A stretch of DNA of 39,633 bases from Clostridia bacterium (lineage in GTDB: Bacteria > Bacillota > Clostridia > Oscillospirales > Acutalibacteraceae). A model generated the notes under the pieces. It saw only the letters and a list, made by a program, of their open reading frames with translations, made no database searches and was not told the origin of the DNA. Below are positions 9,054-17,908 of the stretch, one piece after another (within the stretch, counting starts at the first letter, position 1; each line of letters begins with the position of its first letter). Location of the stretch: the NCBI GenBank assembly GCA_017623315.1, contig JAGAPJ010000003.1:1-39633 (forward strand), read 5' to 3'. The translations under genes were made by a program, and so were the position numbers.

Positions 9054-9968
9054 CTATTCTTTAATACCCGCACTGCTCATTGCTTCCACAACATTGCTTT
9101 GCGAAATCATATATACTAAAATAGGCGGAATCATCATAATAACAGTAACTGCCATTGCACTACCCGAACGGGCAATACCGCCTGCAGTGACCTGCGCCAT
9201 AACCTGAGGCAAATTCTTAAGCTGTTCGCTGAAAATTGTACCCTGAGGCACCGCAGACCAAACGTCACGGAAACCAAACAATGTAAGTGTCAAAAGACAC
9301 GGCTTTACTATGGGTATAATAATTTGGAAGAAAATGCGGAAATACCCTGCGCCGTCAATTTCGGCGGCTTCCATTAACGCGTTTGGAACGTATCCGTCTA
9401 TGTATTGCTTCATAAGGAATACACCCATTGTTGAAGCAAGATACGGTAAAATATAAACACCGTATGTGTCAATTAAATTTAATTTAGAAAATACCAAATA
9501 CTGCGGCACAGCCAAGGTATAGGAAGTATACAAAAGTGCAAACTGTACAATTAAGAATATTACTTTACTACCCTTAAGTTTGCCCTTTGCCAACACAAAA
9601 GCGGCCATTGCAGAAACAAAAACATATAGTGCAGTGGTTATAACACTTACAAACACACTGTTTGTAATATATCTTGAAAGCGGTATTTTTAAATTTGAAA
9701 GTAAATTAGGCAACGAAAGATAATTTTCAAATGTAGGACGCAACACCAAAATAAGCCGTGGAGGGAAAATCATAATTTCATCCAAAGGCTTGAAGGATGA
9801 CGTAACACAATAAATAAGCGGCAAAACCGAAAACAAACCAAACGCGCCTAAGAACAAAAAGTAAAATACATTGCCAACCTTTGAACGTGTAAAACGTTTT
9901 ACCGCACTTGCTTCGCGCTGATATTTTACTTTGTCTCTTTTAAAGAATCTCTTAAGTAGACTTTTCAT
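9054..9968 (-). CDS. Carbohydrate ABC transporter permease, MalG type (second set)
   Basis: 304 aa with six hydrophobic segments and a basic cytoplasmic N-terminus. The EAA loop is LMEAAEIDGAGYFRIFF, and the C-terminal SSAGIKE matches MalG/LplC-type tails. It differs enough from the permease at 2773-3735 (different loops and tail) that it is not a recent duplicate. AAGGAG is 6 nt before the ATG. It follows the MalF-type partner by 16 nt and is itself followed 11 nt later by the NHL/YIP1 gene. With the 967-aa binding protein it forms the first transporter set transcribed. Confidence 0.94.
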   Translation of the reverse strand: MKSLLKRFFKRDKVKYQREASAVKRFTRSKVGNVFYFLFLGAFGLFSVLPLIYCVTSSFKPLDEIMIFPPRLILVLRPTFENYLSLPNLLSNLKIPLSRYITNSVFVSVITTALYVFVSAMAAFVLAKGKLKGSKVIFLIVQFALLYTSYTLAVPQYLVFSKLNLIDTYGVYILPYLASTMGVFLMKQYIDGYVPNALMEAAEIDGAGYFRIFFQIIIPIVKPCLLTLTLFGFRDVWSAVPQGTIFSEQLKNLPQVMAQVTAGGIARSGSAMAVTVIMMIPPILVYMISQSNVVEAMSSAGIKE

Positions 9969-9984
9969 CGCTTACTCCTTCTTA

Positions 9985-10896
9985 TTACTTACCTATCATG
10001 TCAAGCAATTTGCCAATAACAATTCGTGCGATTGCCATCATTCCAAACAAGAATACAGCAATAGCCGACGCATAGCCCATTTCATATCTAACGGTACCAA
10101 CGTCCATCATATGTGCAACTATTGTATCTGCCGCGTGGTTTACGCTTGGGAAGCCCGCTAATTCTACCGCAACAGTACCTGCCGCAAAGCTTGCCTGTAT
10201 TTGCATAACCGCACTAAATAGTAATATGTTTTTCATTGATGGGAAGGTAATGTACCATAATTCTTGCCAACGGTTGCGAATACCGTCGATAGAACCAGCT
10301 TCATACAATTCGCCGTTAATGTTTTGAAGACCTGAAATATTAGCCAAGAAGGAAACACCCATACTTTGCCAAAGCTGAACAATAACGATAATTGTCATAA
10401 TATAGGATGCATCTTTAAGCCAAATTATCGGTTCGGTAATAAGGCCAAGTGAAAGTAAAAAGCTATTAATATAACCGTAGCTGTCGCCTGAAAAAATAAT
10501 TTTCCAAATAAAGTAGGCGTTACCCACCAAGGCAGGAGCATAAAACAAGAATGATAAAAATGTTCTTACCTTGGGAGAAAATTCATTAATAAACCACGCC
10601 AACACAAAGGACAGCATAAAGCCTAATGGGCCGGTTACAATTGCAAATAATAATGTGTTTTTAAATGCTATGGGGAAAACGTCGTCGTCCATAATCATTC
10701 TGAAATAGTTATCCAAGCCGATAAAATCGAACTTGCCAACCATATCATAAGAAAAGAAGCTTAAGATAATGGAAGAAAAAATCGGAATAACAGTAAAAAC
10801 ACAAAATGCAATCAAAAATGGAGCTATCATTATATATAATGGCAGCTTACGTGTGAATTCACTTTTGGACAATTTAGAATTAAGCTTTTTATCCAT
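9985..10896 (-). CDS. Carbohydrate ABC transporter permease, MalF/LplB type (second set)
   Basis: 303 aa from the chosen start MDKKLNSKLSK. An ATG five codons upstream (10911) overlaps the preceding stop, but GAGG sits 9 nt before the ATG at 10896, which fits better. About six membrane segments are visible. The EAA loop is YEAGSIDGIRNRWQELW. The protein resembles permeases that partner large solute-binding proteins for oligosaccharides or rhamnogalacturonan fragments, but the substrate cannot be set from sequence. It lies directly after the 967-aa binding protein and before its MalG-type partner. Confidence 0.92.
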   Translation of the reverse strand: MDKKLNSKLSKSEFTRKLPLYIMIAPFLIAFCVFTVIPIFSSIILSFFSYDMVGKFDFIGLDNYFRMIMDDDVFPIAFKNTLLFAIVTGPLGFMLSFVLAWFINEFSPKVRTFLSFLFYAPALVGNAYFIWKIIFSGDSYGYINSFLLSLGLITEPIIWLKDASYIMTIIVIVQLWQSMGVSFLANISGLQNINGELYEAGSIDGIRNRWQELWYITFPSMKNILLFSAVMQIQASFAAGTVAVELAGFPSVNHAADTIVAHMMDVGTVRYEMGYASAIAVFLFGMMAIARIVIGKLLDMIGK

Positions 10897-10907
10897 TATA
10901 ACTAACC

Positions 10908-13811
10908 TCATTTCTTTTCATTTTGTTTTGTGCCGTATTCTTCAATCTTACGTTTAATTTCATTGTCGGCTACCATACTCCATTCCAAAATGGCGTCCTT
11001 AGCATTCGACGAACCGTTTGTAACATTCCAAAACGCCTGGTCGAGCGACCTAGTCAAATAATAACCACCGGGAATTTCTTTAACTTCAACAACCTGTTCC
11101 CACTGATTCATTAATATGTCCATATCCTTCTTCGACCAAGAAAGTCTTGAAAATGCTTCAATGTTAGGTGTTTCGATACGTCCGACAGGACCTAAGATGG
11201 ATTCGAGGTTGCTTGAATAACGTACCTGAATATCAGCCGAAGTCCACCATTTAAGGAATTCCCAAGAAAGTTTTTCTTTGCCTGTGCCCTTAATAATAAC
11301 GTTGCCTGTGCCCGAACCTGTACTTGCGTTATTAATTGTACCGTCTTCACCCGCAACACCGGGAAGTGGGGCTATCTTCCAACGTCCCTTGATTTCGGGC
11401 GCGGCGGAATTTAAGGTTTGATAAAGTGAATAGGTTTCTACACCCAAAGGCATAGTACCAACTCTGAAACGGGTAAGGAAACTTGCTTCTTTTGGAAGCT
11501 TATATTCGGTATAGAAATCAGTCCATTCATTAAATACTGAAATTGATTCCTTGGTATTTAAGCTACAACCATTAAATTCCTCATTATATAACGACAAGCC
11601 ATTTTGCGCCATAAGGGTTGGGAAAATACTTAAACCGCCAATACCAATATTAACCGTAGTTGTTGCTTGAATTTGCGTATAAGGCAACCAAACCTGCATT
11701 TTATTTCTTTGAATGGTTACTGCGCATTCTTTAAACTCTTCCCAAGTCGTAGGTGCTTTAAGACCTAACTGATTAAGAATATCCTCGCGGTAATACATAA
11801 TATAAAAGCCCTGTGTTGCAGGTAATGCATAAACCCCGCCTTCATATTGGTAGGGATATAACGCTGTTTTTTGGAAACGCTGTGATACTTCTTCAAAATC
11901 CTCAAAAGTTGAAAGGTCGTATGTAACACCACGCATCGCAAGGTTTACAGGCTCGGTTCTTGACATATTAAGCTCGATATCCGGTGGGTTACCTGAAAGC
12001 AAGCCCTTAATAACCGTTGCGTTTACCGCTTGGAAATTAACCTTAATACCTGTTTTAGGCGTAAAGTCATCACGGATAAGCATTTGCATAATTTGTGCTT
12101 GGTCACGACCTGTGTTTACCCAAACCTTAATTGTATTGTCATCGGACGCTACTGAAATATCAGCATAGTCTAAAGCGTAGGAATACAAATATCTTAAAAT
12201 GCCAAATATAAAGGATTTAAAAATATTAACCTTTTCAGATTTGGTGTTATAGTCAGGTGCCGTAAGCAAAATTTGGTCAACGCTAAGCGGCATTGACTTC
12301 ATTTCATAAAGCCAAGAGCTTAAGCTTGTATAGTTGGTATAATAGTCGGACTTATATTTGTGCGAGGTGTAAGGATTATCATACATCGACTTAAGCACAC
12401 GTGACATATTACCGATTGCCGCAATTACCGAGTTACTTCTTTTACCCGACTGTTTCTTCATATCGTCCGAAAGTTTATCAAGACCCTCATAAAGTTCCTT
12501 TAAGGTATCGTTAAATCCGGGAATTTGTTTAAATAGGTCATAGTTGCGGTTCGCGTCAGGTGTTTCACCTGTAATCATATTAATTTTAATGTAAAGGTCA
12601 CCGATGGTTGTAACCATTTCCTTTAATCTACTGTAAAACTCAGCCGTTTCAGCCAAGGTTACATCAAAGGAAATTTCGTGGGGACCTTCAGTTAAATAAA
12701 TTAAGTAAGGATTGTTGTCCTTATCGGCAAAGTCCATAATTTGCCAGTTAGTCTTATAACCAAAAGCAATTGCTTCAGCTTCAGTAAATGGTGTTTTTCC
12801 ATCAATTTTCATTGAACGGTAAGAAATACCGTTCACCAAATCACTTTGCTTGAATTTAAACGCCAACTTATAAAGACCGGTTTTTTCAACATTAATTTTC
12901 CATGTTAATACCTGACCTACACTGCTCCAGTTTTTAGCACCGATATAGTTAATCATCAAATTACGAGGATTGGATGGTGTAACCGAAACGCTATTATCGG
13001 ATTTAGGAATAAGTGAATTTGAGGTTTTAATGTTAGCAGCTTCACCTTCAATTACAATAGGCTTACCACTATAATTATCATATTTGCCGTAGTTCGCCGA
13101 AACAACCTTATAGCTTTCTGTTTTTTCAGGTACTGTTAATGCAACACTCGCTAAAACAAAAGCCTCTTCCTGCATTTCAATCGTAATGGTATGCTTGCCC
13201 TTAGTGAAAGCAAATTCATACGGTTTAACCGCAACACCTTCCTTATCAGTTAAAGGCTGTGTGGTATAAATAGACAATTCGGTTTGTTCAGGGGCAATTT
13301 GATCGCCTTTGTCATCCTCTCTTACTTCGCCCTTATTTGTCCAAAGGCGCGGAAGGAACAAACCTTCCATACCGTCAAAAAGATATTCACCGTCAATTTT
13401 AACGCCTATTTGAATATCCTTAGCCAAACAAGGCAATTGCATATAAGTAAGGCTTAGGTTATATATTGCGTCCTCTGGTACATTTACCTGATATGTAACA
13501 CTACCTTCTTGACTGTCCCATTTAATAACGTTTTTCTTACCTTCATATTCCGATAGTTTAGTTACCCCACTATCTTTTTCAAGGAGATAATCAGCGCCAG
13601 AAATTGTAATATCACTGTTAGCATACTTGAAATTTAAATTTTTGTTTTTGTATTCAAAGTAATCTTTAGTTGATAGATTGTTATTTTCGGTTGTTGAAGA
13701 AGTGCCAATAATTTGCTCGGCTTTCACATTAAAGGGTACGCCAACTTGCAAAGTAATTAGCAAACACATCACCATAACAAACGCCAAAACACGTTTAATT
13801 GCATTACTCAT
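10908..13811 (-). CDS. Very large extracellular solute-binding protein with N-terminal beta-sandwich domains
   Basis: 967 aa, twice the size of a normal family 1 binding protein. Residues 1-32 form a signal peptide ending in VKAEQ; there is no lipobox cysteine, so anchoring is unclear. Two galactose-binding-like beta-sandwich segments are suggested at about 45-225 and 245-400 (GSVTYQVNVPEDAIYNLSLT; VLTWKINVEKTGLYKLAFKF; each ends in a glycine/His/Ile strand such as EGPHEISFDV). A helical linker follows to about 555. The binding fold starts at NTIKVWVNTGRDQAQ and includes LSGNPPDIELNMS and YALPATQGFYIMYYREDIL. AAGGAG lies 14 nt before the ATG, wider than usual. As first gene of the operon it probably captures a polymeric glycan. 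Confidence 0.9.
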   Translation of the reverse strand: MSNAIKRVLAFVMVMCLLITLQVGVPFNVKAEQIIGTSSTTENNNLSTKDYFEYKNKNLNFKYANSDITISGADYLLEKDSGVTKLSEYEGKKNVIKWDSQEGSVTYQVNVPEDAIYNLSLTYMQLPCLAKDIQIGVKIDGEYLFDGMEGLFLPRLWTNKGEVREDDKGDQIAPEQTELSIYTTQPLTDKEGVAVKPYEFAFTKGKHTITIEMQEEAFVLASVALTVPEKTESYKVVSANYGKYDNYSGKPIVIEGEAANIKTSNSLIPKSDNSVSVTPSNPRNLMINYIGAKNWSSVGQVLTWKINVEKTGLYKLAFKFKQSDLVNGISYRSMKIDGKTPFTEAEAIAFGYKTNWQIMDFADKDNNPYLIYLTEGPHEISFDVTLAETAEFYSRLKEMVTTIGDLYIKINMITGETPDANRNYDLFKQIPGFNDTLKELYEGLDKLSDDMKKQSGKRSNSVIAAIGNMSRVLKSMYDNPYTSHKYKSDYYTNYTSLSSWLYEMKSMPLSVDQILLTAPDYNTKSEKVNIFKSFIFGILRYLYSYALDYADISVASDDNTIKVWVNTGRDQAQIMQMLIRDDFTPKTGIKVNFQAVNATVIKGLLSGNPPDIELNMSRTEPVNLAMRGVTYDLSTFEDFEEVSQRFQKTALYPYQYEGGVYALPATQGFYIMYYREDILNQLGLKAPTTWEEFKECAVTIQRNKMQVWLPYTQIQATTTVNIGIGGLSIFPTLMAQNGLSLYNEEFNGCSLNTKESISVFNEWTDFYTEYKLPKEASFLTRFRVGTMPLGVETYSLYQTLNSAAPEIKGRWKIAPLPGVAGEDGTINNASTGSGTGNVIIKGTGKEKLSWEFLKWWTSADIQVRYSSNLESILGPVGRIETPNIEAFSRLSWSKKDMDILMNQWEQVVEVKEIPGGYYLTRSLDQAFWNVTNGSSNAKDAILEWSMVADNEIKRKIEEYGTKQNEKK

Positions 13812-14012
13812 AATACAAATCTCATCTCCTTAAAACTAATGTCATATTGATTTTTTACATTTAAGTATCAGTTAAAATAAACTGATTTTTCCCGATTTTT
13901 GAGGCTTTGCAAATTTTAAGTTATAATTTTTTGCCTTTTTACACTAAACAAACCAACAAAAAAACAACAAACACGGGAGAGCGCAAAGCCCAATAAAACC
14001 ATAAGCGTTAAT

Positions 14013-14037
14013 TTGTTATTTTTTACCAAAATAACAA
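14013..14037. promoter_or_regulatory. Perfect 10-bp inverted repeat, candidate operator
   Basis: TTGTTATTTT, a 5-nt spacer TTACC, then AAAATAACAA: a perfect dyad between the two divergent genes, 8 nt from the cre-like box. AraC-family proteins usually bind direct repeats, so a dyad could serve another regulator. AT-richness makes chance dyads commoner, hence moderate confidence. Confidence 0.45.
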
Positions 14038-14044
14038 GTTTTTT

Positions 14045-14058
14045 TAAAAACGATTACA
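14045..14058 (-). promoter_or_regulatory. cre-like site (CcpA catabolite repression)
   Basis: On the minus strand the sequence reads TGTAATCGTTTTTA, which matches 13 of 14 positions of the Bacillota cre consensus TGWAANCGNTNWCA. It lies upstream of both divergent genes and just outside the -35 of araC, so carbon catabolite repression of the sugar operon, the regulator, or both is plausible. Confidence 0.6.
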
Positions 14059-14064
14059 TATTTA

Positions 14065-14093
14065 TTGCATTTTGACCAATTATATGATACCAT
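14065..14093 (+). promoter_or_regulatory. Promoter of araC (extended -10)
   Basis: TTGCAT (14065-14070), 17-nt spacer, TACCAT (14088-14093) with an extended TG at 14085-14086. The expected start near 14100 leaves a leader of about 65 nt that includes the GAGG ribosome site at 14156-14159. The 11-mer TATGATACCAT covering the -10 recurs at the alpha-galactosidase promoter. Confidence 0.6.
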
Positions 14094-14166
14094 AAACAAA
14101 ATAAATGCAAAATAATTATTTTGACATACACTTGTAATTTTTTGCCCTATAATGTGAGGTTAATAT

Positions 14167-15015
14167 ATGCAATTTGTAAATAAACACGAAATCAAACCTA
14201 TTGTTTACGGTAATTTTCCCGTTAAAATACTACACGACTTTGAAATTCGTCCAAACGAATTGGCGTTCCCCCTACATTGGCACGATAGATTTGAACTTTT
14301 ACTCATAAAACAGGGTAGCCTTGACTACTACTGTTCTACCGAACATGTAATTTTCAAAGAAGGTGATGTAGCAATTATTTCACCCAAATCACTTCATAGT
14401 GCTTTCGCCGGGGCTGACGGTGTTGTTTATGACGTTATTATGTTTAATCTTGACCATTTTATAAATGGAACAATAGCTTCTAAAAACTTTTTAACGCCCC
14501 TCAATGATGGGAATTTGATTTTTGAAACCAAAACCACCAACTCCGAAATTGTCAACCAACTTCAAGCCATAATTAATGCTGATTTGCATCGTAATTCTTA
14601 TCAACCATTAATGGTTTTAGGTTGCGTTTATAACTTAATGGGGTTATTGTATGAACACTGCGTTACTATTGAAAATACAACCACCAATATTGAAGAAAAA
14701 TTCGGCAAAGTAATAAACTATATAAACAAACACTTTGCTGAAGATATATCTTCTTCATTTCTTAGTTCAAAATTCGGATATGAGGAAGCGTATTTTTGCC
14801 GAAAATTCAAAAAGAATACCGGTATAACTGTAATGAAATATATACAGGTGCTTCGTTTAGAAGAGGCAAAAAAACTAATAACAAAATCCGATTTTTCAAT
14901 TAAAGATATCGCTTTAACCTGTGGATTTTCAGATGTCGCTTATTTTACAAACTGTTTTAAAAAGCTTTATCAAATGACGCCTACACAAATGCGTGAACAA
15001 AAAATTCAAAAATAA
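14167..15015 (+). CDS. AraC-family transcriptional regulator with cupin sensor domain
   Basis: 282 aa. Residues 1-140 form a cupin-type ligand-binding domain (LAFPLHWHDRFELLLIKQGS, FKEGDVAIISPKSLHSAF). The C-terminal 100 residues carry the two helix-turn-helix motifs of AraC proteins (ISSSFLSSKFGYEEAYFCRK and SIKDIALTCGFSDVAYFTN) with the family signature ending in YQMTPTQMR. It is divergent from the 13.8-kb sugar operon and convergent with the GH36 gene, so it is likely the activator of one or both, responding to an imported sugar. GAGG precedes the ATG by 7 nt. The inducer is not identifiable from sequence. Confidence 0.94.
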   Translation: MQFVNKHEIKPIVYGNFPVKILHDFEIRPNELAFPLHWHDRFELLLIKQGSLDYYCSTEHVIFKEGDVAIISPKSLHSAFAGADGVVYDVIMFNLDHFINGTIASKNFLTPLNDGNLIFETKTTNSEIVNQLQAIINADLHRNSYQPLMVLGCVYNLMGLLYEHCVTIENTTTNIEEKFGKVINYINKHFAEDISSSFLSSKFGYEEAYFCRKFKKNTGITVMKYIQVLRLEEAKKLITKSDFSIKDIALTCGFSDVAYFTNCFKKLYQMTPTQMREQKIQK

Positions 15016-15024
15016 ACTCAACTT

Positions 15025-15066
15025 AAAACAGCGTCCGAAAAGTGTGTACTTTTCGGACGCTGTTTT
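15025..15066. terminator. Bidirectional intrinsic terminator between araC and the GH36 gene
   Basis: A perfect 19-bp stem (15025-15043 with 15048-15066) around a GTGT loop, with AAAA at the 5' edge and TTTT at the 3' edge, so it can stop transcription from both sides. It lies exactly between the convergent stops of araC and the alpha-galactosidase. Confidence 0.93.
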
Positions 15067-15074
15067 AATCATTT

Positions 15075-17243
15075 TCAGCACTTATTAAATATGTATCTAT
15101 TGCTAATATGTTCAGAATTATTTTTAAAAAGTATACCAATATTCATAAGGTAATCGCCACCATAAATTTCACCATCTAGCGAATATAAAGCGGTTTTATC
15201 TAACCCTGCTAAACGTATGAACTCTTCAGGAGAATTTGGTGTAGCTTTTTTACAGTCAACACAAACCACCACAGTATTTTCGTCCTCAGAAATAAATTCT
15301 ATTGCCGATAAATTGGTTTCAAAAGGCGATCTTAAACGATAGCAATTGCCGTTATGGAACACTCTTTGTAGTTCGCGATAATCCCTAACAGCCTGCTTTG
15401 CAATTTCAAGTTCCTTTTCACTGCACTTATTCAAATCAAGTTCAAAACCAAACTGACCCGGCATCGCCACATTGCAACGCATTTTAAAGGGGGTTGTTCT
15501 TCCAACCTGATGGTTCGGGCAAGTTGAAACGTGCGCACCCATTGAGGAGTATGGATAAACTATGCTTGTACCGTACTGTATCATTAAACGTTCTTCAGCA
15601 TCGCTGTCATCACTTGTCCAAGTTTGCGGCATATAATATAACATACCGGGATCAAAACGACCGCCACCGCTCGCACAGCTTTCAAAAAGAACATCCGGGA
15701 AACGGGATGTTATTGTTTCAAGAACATAATATAAGCCAAGCATATAGCGGTGCATTACCTCACCCTGTCTGTCATTTGGAAGAAGCGCAGAACCAACTTC
15801 GGTCATATACCTATTCATATCCCATTTAACATATTCAATATTAGCCTTTTGAAGTACGCTACATACCGATTCTATAATATAATCGCACACATCTTTTCGG
15901 GATAAATCAAGTGTTAATTGATATCTTGTTTCAAAAGATTCCCTACCCTTTGTGTGTAAAACCCAGTCGGGATGCTTTCTATAAAGTTCACTATCAGGGT
16001 TTACCATTTCAGGCTCGAACCATAGACCGAAATGCATACCCAAATCATTGATTTTATTAGCAAGAGAATTTAAACCGTTAGGCAACCTATCAGGATTTTC
16101 ATACCAATCTCCAAGACCTGCCCTATCATCATTTCTTGCACCAAACCACCCATCGTCAAGCACCATTGTATCAACGCCGATTTGGGACGCCTTTTTGGCA
16201 ATAGCAACTAATTTTTCTTCGCTGAAATCAAAATAGGTTGCTTCCCAGTTGTTTATTAAAACGAACCTATCTGCATCCCTAAATTTACCTCTACAAAGAC
16301 GTGTACGATAAAGCTTATGATATATTCTTGACATTTCACCAAAACCGTTTGATGAATAAACCAATACTGCTTCGGGTGTTTGGAATTCTTCTTTATTTTC
16401 CAAAACATAATTAAACCCAAAGGGATTTATGCCAATATATGTCCTTAAACAATTATATGGATCAAGTTCCGCGCCTGCAGTAAAGTTGCCACTGTATACA
16501 AGGCTAAAACCGTAAACCTCTCCATTTCTTTCATCAGCGCCTTTGCTGCAAATTGCCATAAAGGGATTATGTATTGCACTAGAAGCACCGTAACGGCTTT
16601 CAACATTCTGGTTGCCGTGAACAACGTTACGCCTTGTAATATTGCGCTCCCTGCACCAATGACCATCAAGCTGTAAAAATTCGCAATCTCCCATACCGAA
16701 ATAATCAACAGTAGCGCTCATAGCAGTATTAAGCACAAGACGTTCACCATTATTTACTATTCTTGCACTTCTTGTAATGGCATTAAAGTCCTCAAAAACG
16801 GTATATGATAAATAAACGTCTACATTCTTTAAATCATCATGCAAACGAATTGTAAGGGTTTCGACATTATCGTTAGCTTCGCAATATGTAGCAGGCAAGC
16901 CCTGCAAAGCGGGTTTACCGTTAGTAATAGTATAGTCGGCATAAACAAGTCTCGTTATGCGGCTTCCGTCCGCATAAACGGCATCAAAAGCGGGCAAACG
17001 CATATCCACGCTGCCAAAGGTGGAATATTCAAGCGGAAAATCATTAGTTGAATATTCGCCATAATCCCTTGCGGAAAGCGGCCTTCTTTTCATAGTGGAT
17101 ATTATACTTGTATTAAAAGGATTTAAAAGTTTTTCACCCCAATAAAGATGCAGCAAAACCTTGTTTTCAAAAACCCCCATTACATAGCTTGTTGTTTTTG
17201 TATCAAGATAAAAAAGGTTGTTTTCGTTATCAAATCTAATCAT
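15075..17243 (-). CDS. Alpha-galactosidase, glycoside hydrolase family 36
   Basis: 722 aa, the usual length for bacterial GH36 (about 730). It hydrolyses terminal alpha-1,6-galactosides such as melibiose and raffinose. The N-terminal beta-supersandwich (to about 330) is followed by the TIM barrel. The nucleophile is D475 in YVKWDMNRY and the acid/base is D545 in WTSDDSDAEER; the 70-residue spacing fits the family. Also present are VLDDGWFGARNDD, GLWFEPEMVNPDS and FESCASGGGRFDPGML. There is no signal peptide, so it is cytoplasmic and acts on imported oligosaccharide. AAAGGACGG precedes the ATG. It is monocistronic, with its own promoter upstream and a shared terminator downstream. Confidence 0.96.
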   Translation of the reverse strand: MIRFDNENNLFYLDTKTTSYVMGVFENKVLLHLYWGEKLLNPFNTSIISTMKRRPLSARDYGEYSTNDFPLEYSTFGSVDMRLPAFDAVYADGSRITRLVYADYTITNGKPALQGLPATYCEANDNVETLTIRLHDDLKNVDVYLSYTVFEDFNAITRSARIVNNGERLVLNTAMSATVDYFGMGDCEFLQLDGHWCRERNITRRNVVHGNQNVESRYGASSAIHNPFMAICSKGADERNGEVYGFSLVYSGNFTAGAELDPYNCLRTYIGINPFGFNYVLENKEEFQTPEAVLVYSSNGFGEMSRIYHKLYRTRLCRGKFRDADRFVLINNWEATYFDFSEEKLVAIAKKASQIGVDTMVLDDGWFGARNDDRAGLGDWYENPDRLPNGLNSLANKINDLGMHFGLWFEPEMVNPDSELYRKHPDWVLHTKGRESFETRYQLTLDLSRKDVCDYIIESVCSVLQKANIEYVKWDMNRYMTEVGSALLPNDRQGEVMHRYMLGLYYVLETITSRFPDVLFESCASGGGRFDPGMLYYMPQTWTSDDSDAEERLMIQYGTSIVYPYSSMGAHVSTCPNHQVGRTTPFKMRCNVAMPGQFGFELDLNKCSEKELEIAKQAVRDYRELQRVFHNGNCYRLRSPFETNLSAIEFISEDENTVVVCVDCKKATPNSPEEFIRLAGLDKTALYSLDGEIYGGDYLMNIGILFKNNSEHISNRYIFNKC

Positions 17244-17391
17244 ATTAAGCCGTCCTTTATCGAATTTATTTCATTATATCATCGACACATTACCTTGTCT
17301 AATAATATATAAACTTTCGGCAAACCAGCACAAAACAAAGACAAAATATTACAAAACATTACTTGTACAAAGCCTTTTTTCTCATATTGTG

Positions 17392-17421
17392 ATGGTATCA
17401 TATTTTTATAATTTTTGATAA
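17392..17421 (-). promoter_or_regulatory. Candidate promoter of the GH36 gene
   Basis: On the minus strand TTATCA (17421-17416), 18 nt, TACCAT (17397-17392) with an upstream TG, giving a leader of about 140 nt. The -35 is weak, as expected for an activator-dependent promoter. The 11-mer TATGATACCAT is identical to the -10 region of araC. Confidence 0.45.
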
Positions 17422-17858
17422 AATTTCAACCGTCTTACATTGTGAAACAAACTTATCAGTATTGCTTAATTTTTACAAACTCCAGTAACCCAAAATGTAC
17501 AGTATTAATTTTTTTCGGTTTTTAATAATTACTTTGGTATTTTATTGCGATAACCAGCTTAGCGTTTATAAAACAGTTCAATGAACGACTGACTAGCTGA
17601 ACCAAAATTATATAATAAATTACTGTTGAAATATATCACCACGCGTTCATAATGTTTTCCGTGTTCAACAACGCAATGATATAATTCCGACGGCTTTTAA
17701 AACCGCCTTTTTATTTTCATCCATACTTGCCATTTCTTGAGGATTATCAGGATTTTAGGGGAGTCCCCCCTAATACCCCGTTTAGATGATTTTAATATTT
17801 TAAAAATTTTAAACAAAAAGCTGTTTATAAAACTTTTTCACATAAATTAAAAAAGTTC
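17422..17858. other. Gene-free AT-rich stretch, possibly with decayed remnants
   Basis: I find no convincing gene. Two very short minus-strand frames (about 17560-17690 and 17650-17740) are open for 30-45 codons but lack starts or matches I recognise. A TTAGGGG/CCCCTAA hairpin lies at 17755-17773, inside a C-rich patch that stands out from the AT-rich surroundings. Given the recombinase stump downstream, this may be debris of a lost mobile element, but that is inference. Confidence 0.4.
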
Positions 17859-17886
17859 TTGCATTTCTTTGAAAAATATGTATAAT
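17859..17886 (+). promoter_or_regulatory. Strong promoter ahead of the structured RNA
   Basis: TTGCAT (17859-17864), 16-nt spacer, perfect TATAAT (17881-17886). The expected start is near 17893, inside the LexA-like box, so transcription would produce the RNA that follows and stop at the terminator ending at 18090. Confidence 0.75.
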
Positions 17887-17890
17887 GGTT

Positions 17891-17908
17891 TTAGAACAAA
17901 TGTTCTAA
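17891..17908. promoter_or_regulatory. LexA (SOS) box overlapping the transcription start
   Basis: A perfect dyad TTAGAACA-AA-TGTTCTAA. The core GAAC-AAAT-GTTC fits the Gram-positive LexA/DinR consensus (GAAC-N4-GTTC). It starts 5 nt after the -10, over the predicted start site, which is an ideal position for repression. The transcript downstream would therefore be induced by DNA damage. Confidence 0.7.

Larger units (their letters stand above)
13812..14166. promoter_or_regulatory. Divergent control region between the sugar operon and araC
   Basis: A 355-nt AT-rich gene-free stretch. Visible elements are a cre-like box (14045-14058), a 10-bp inverted repeat (14013-14037), a promoter for araC (14065-14093) and a 7-bp inverted repeat ATCAGTT/AACTGAT (13867-13886) that would form a small hairpin in the operon leader. 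For the minus-strand operon a -10-like TATAAT (14084-14079) and a TATAAC (13925-13920 area) are seen, neither with a good -35, which fits an activator-dependent promoter served by the AraC regulator. No open frame of interest is present. Confidence 0.7.

Noticed and set aside
14121-14153. TTGACA and TATAAT just ahead of araC
   Set aside because: The spacer is 21 nt, too long for a normal promoter, and the start would fall after the GAGG ribosome site. The pair at 14065-14093 has a 17-nt spacer and fits better.
17691-17717. GGC...GCC hairpin followed by T-rich sequence
   Set aside because: The stem is only three pairs with an AT palindrome inside and there is no gene upstream to terminate.
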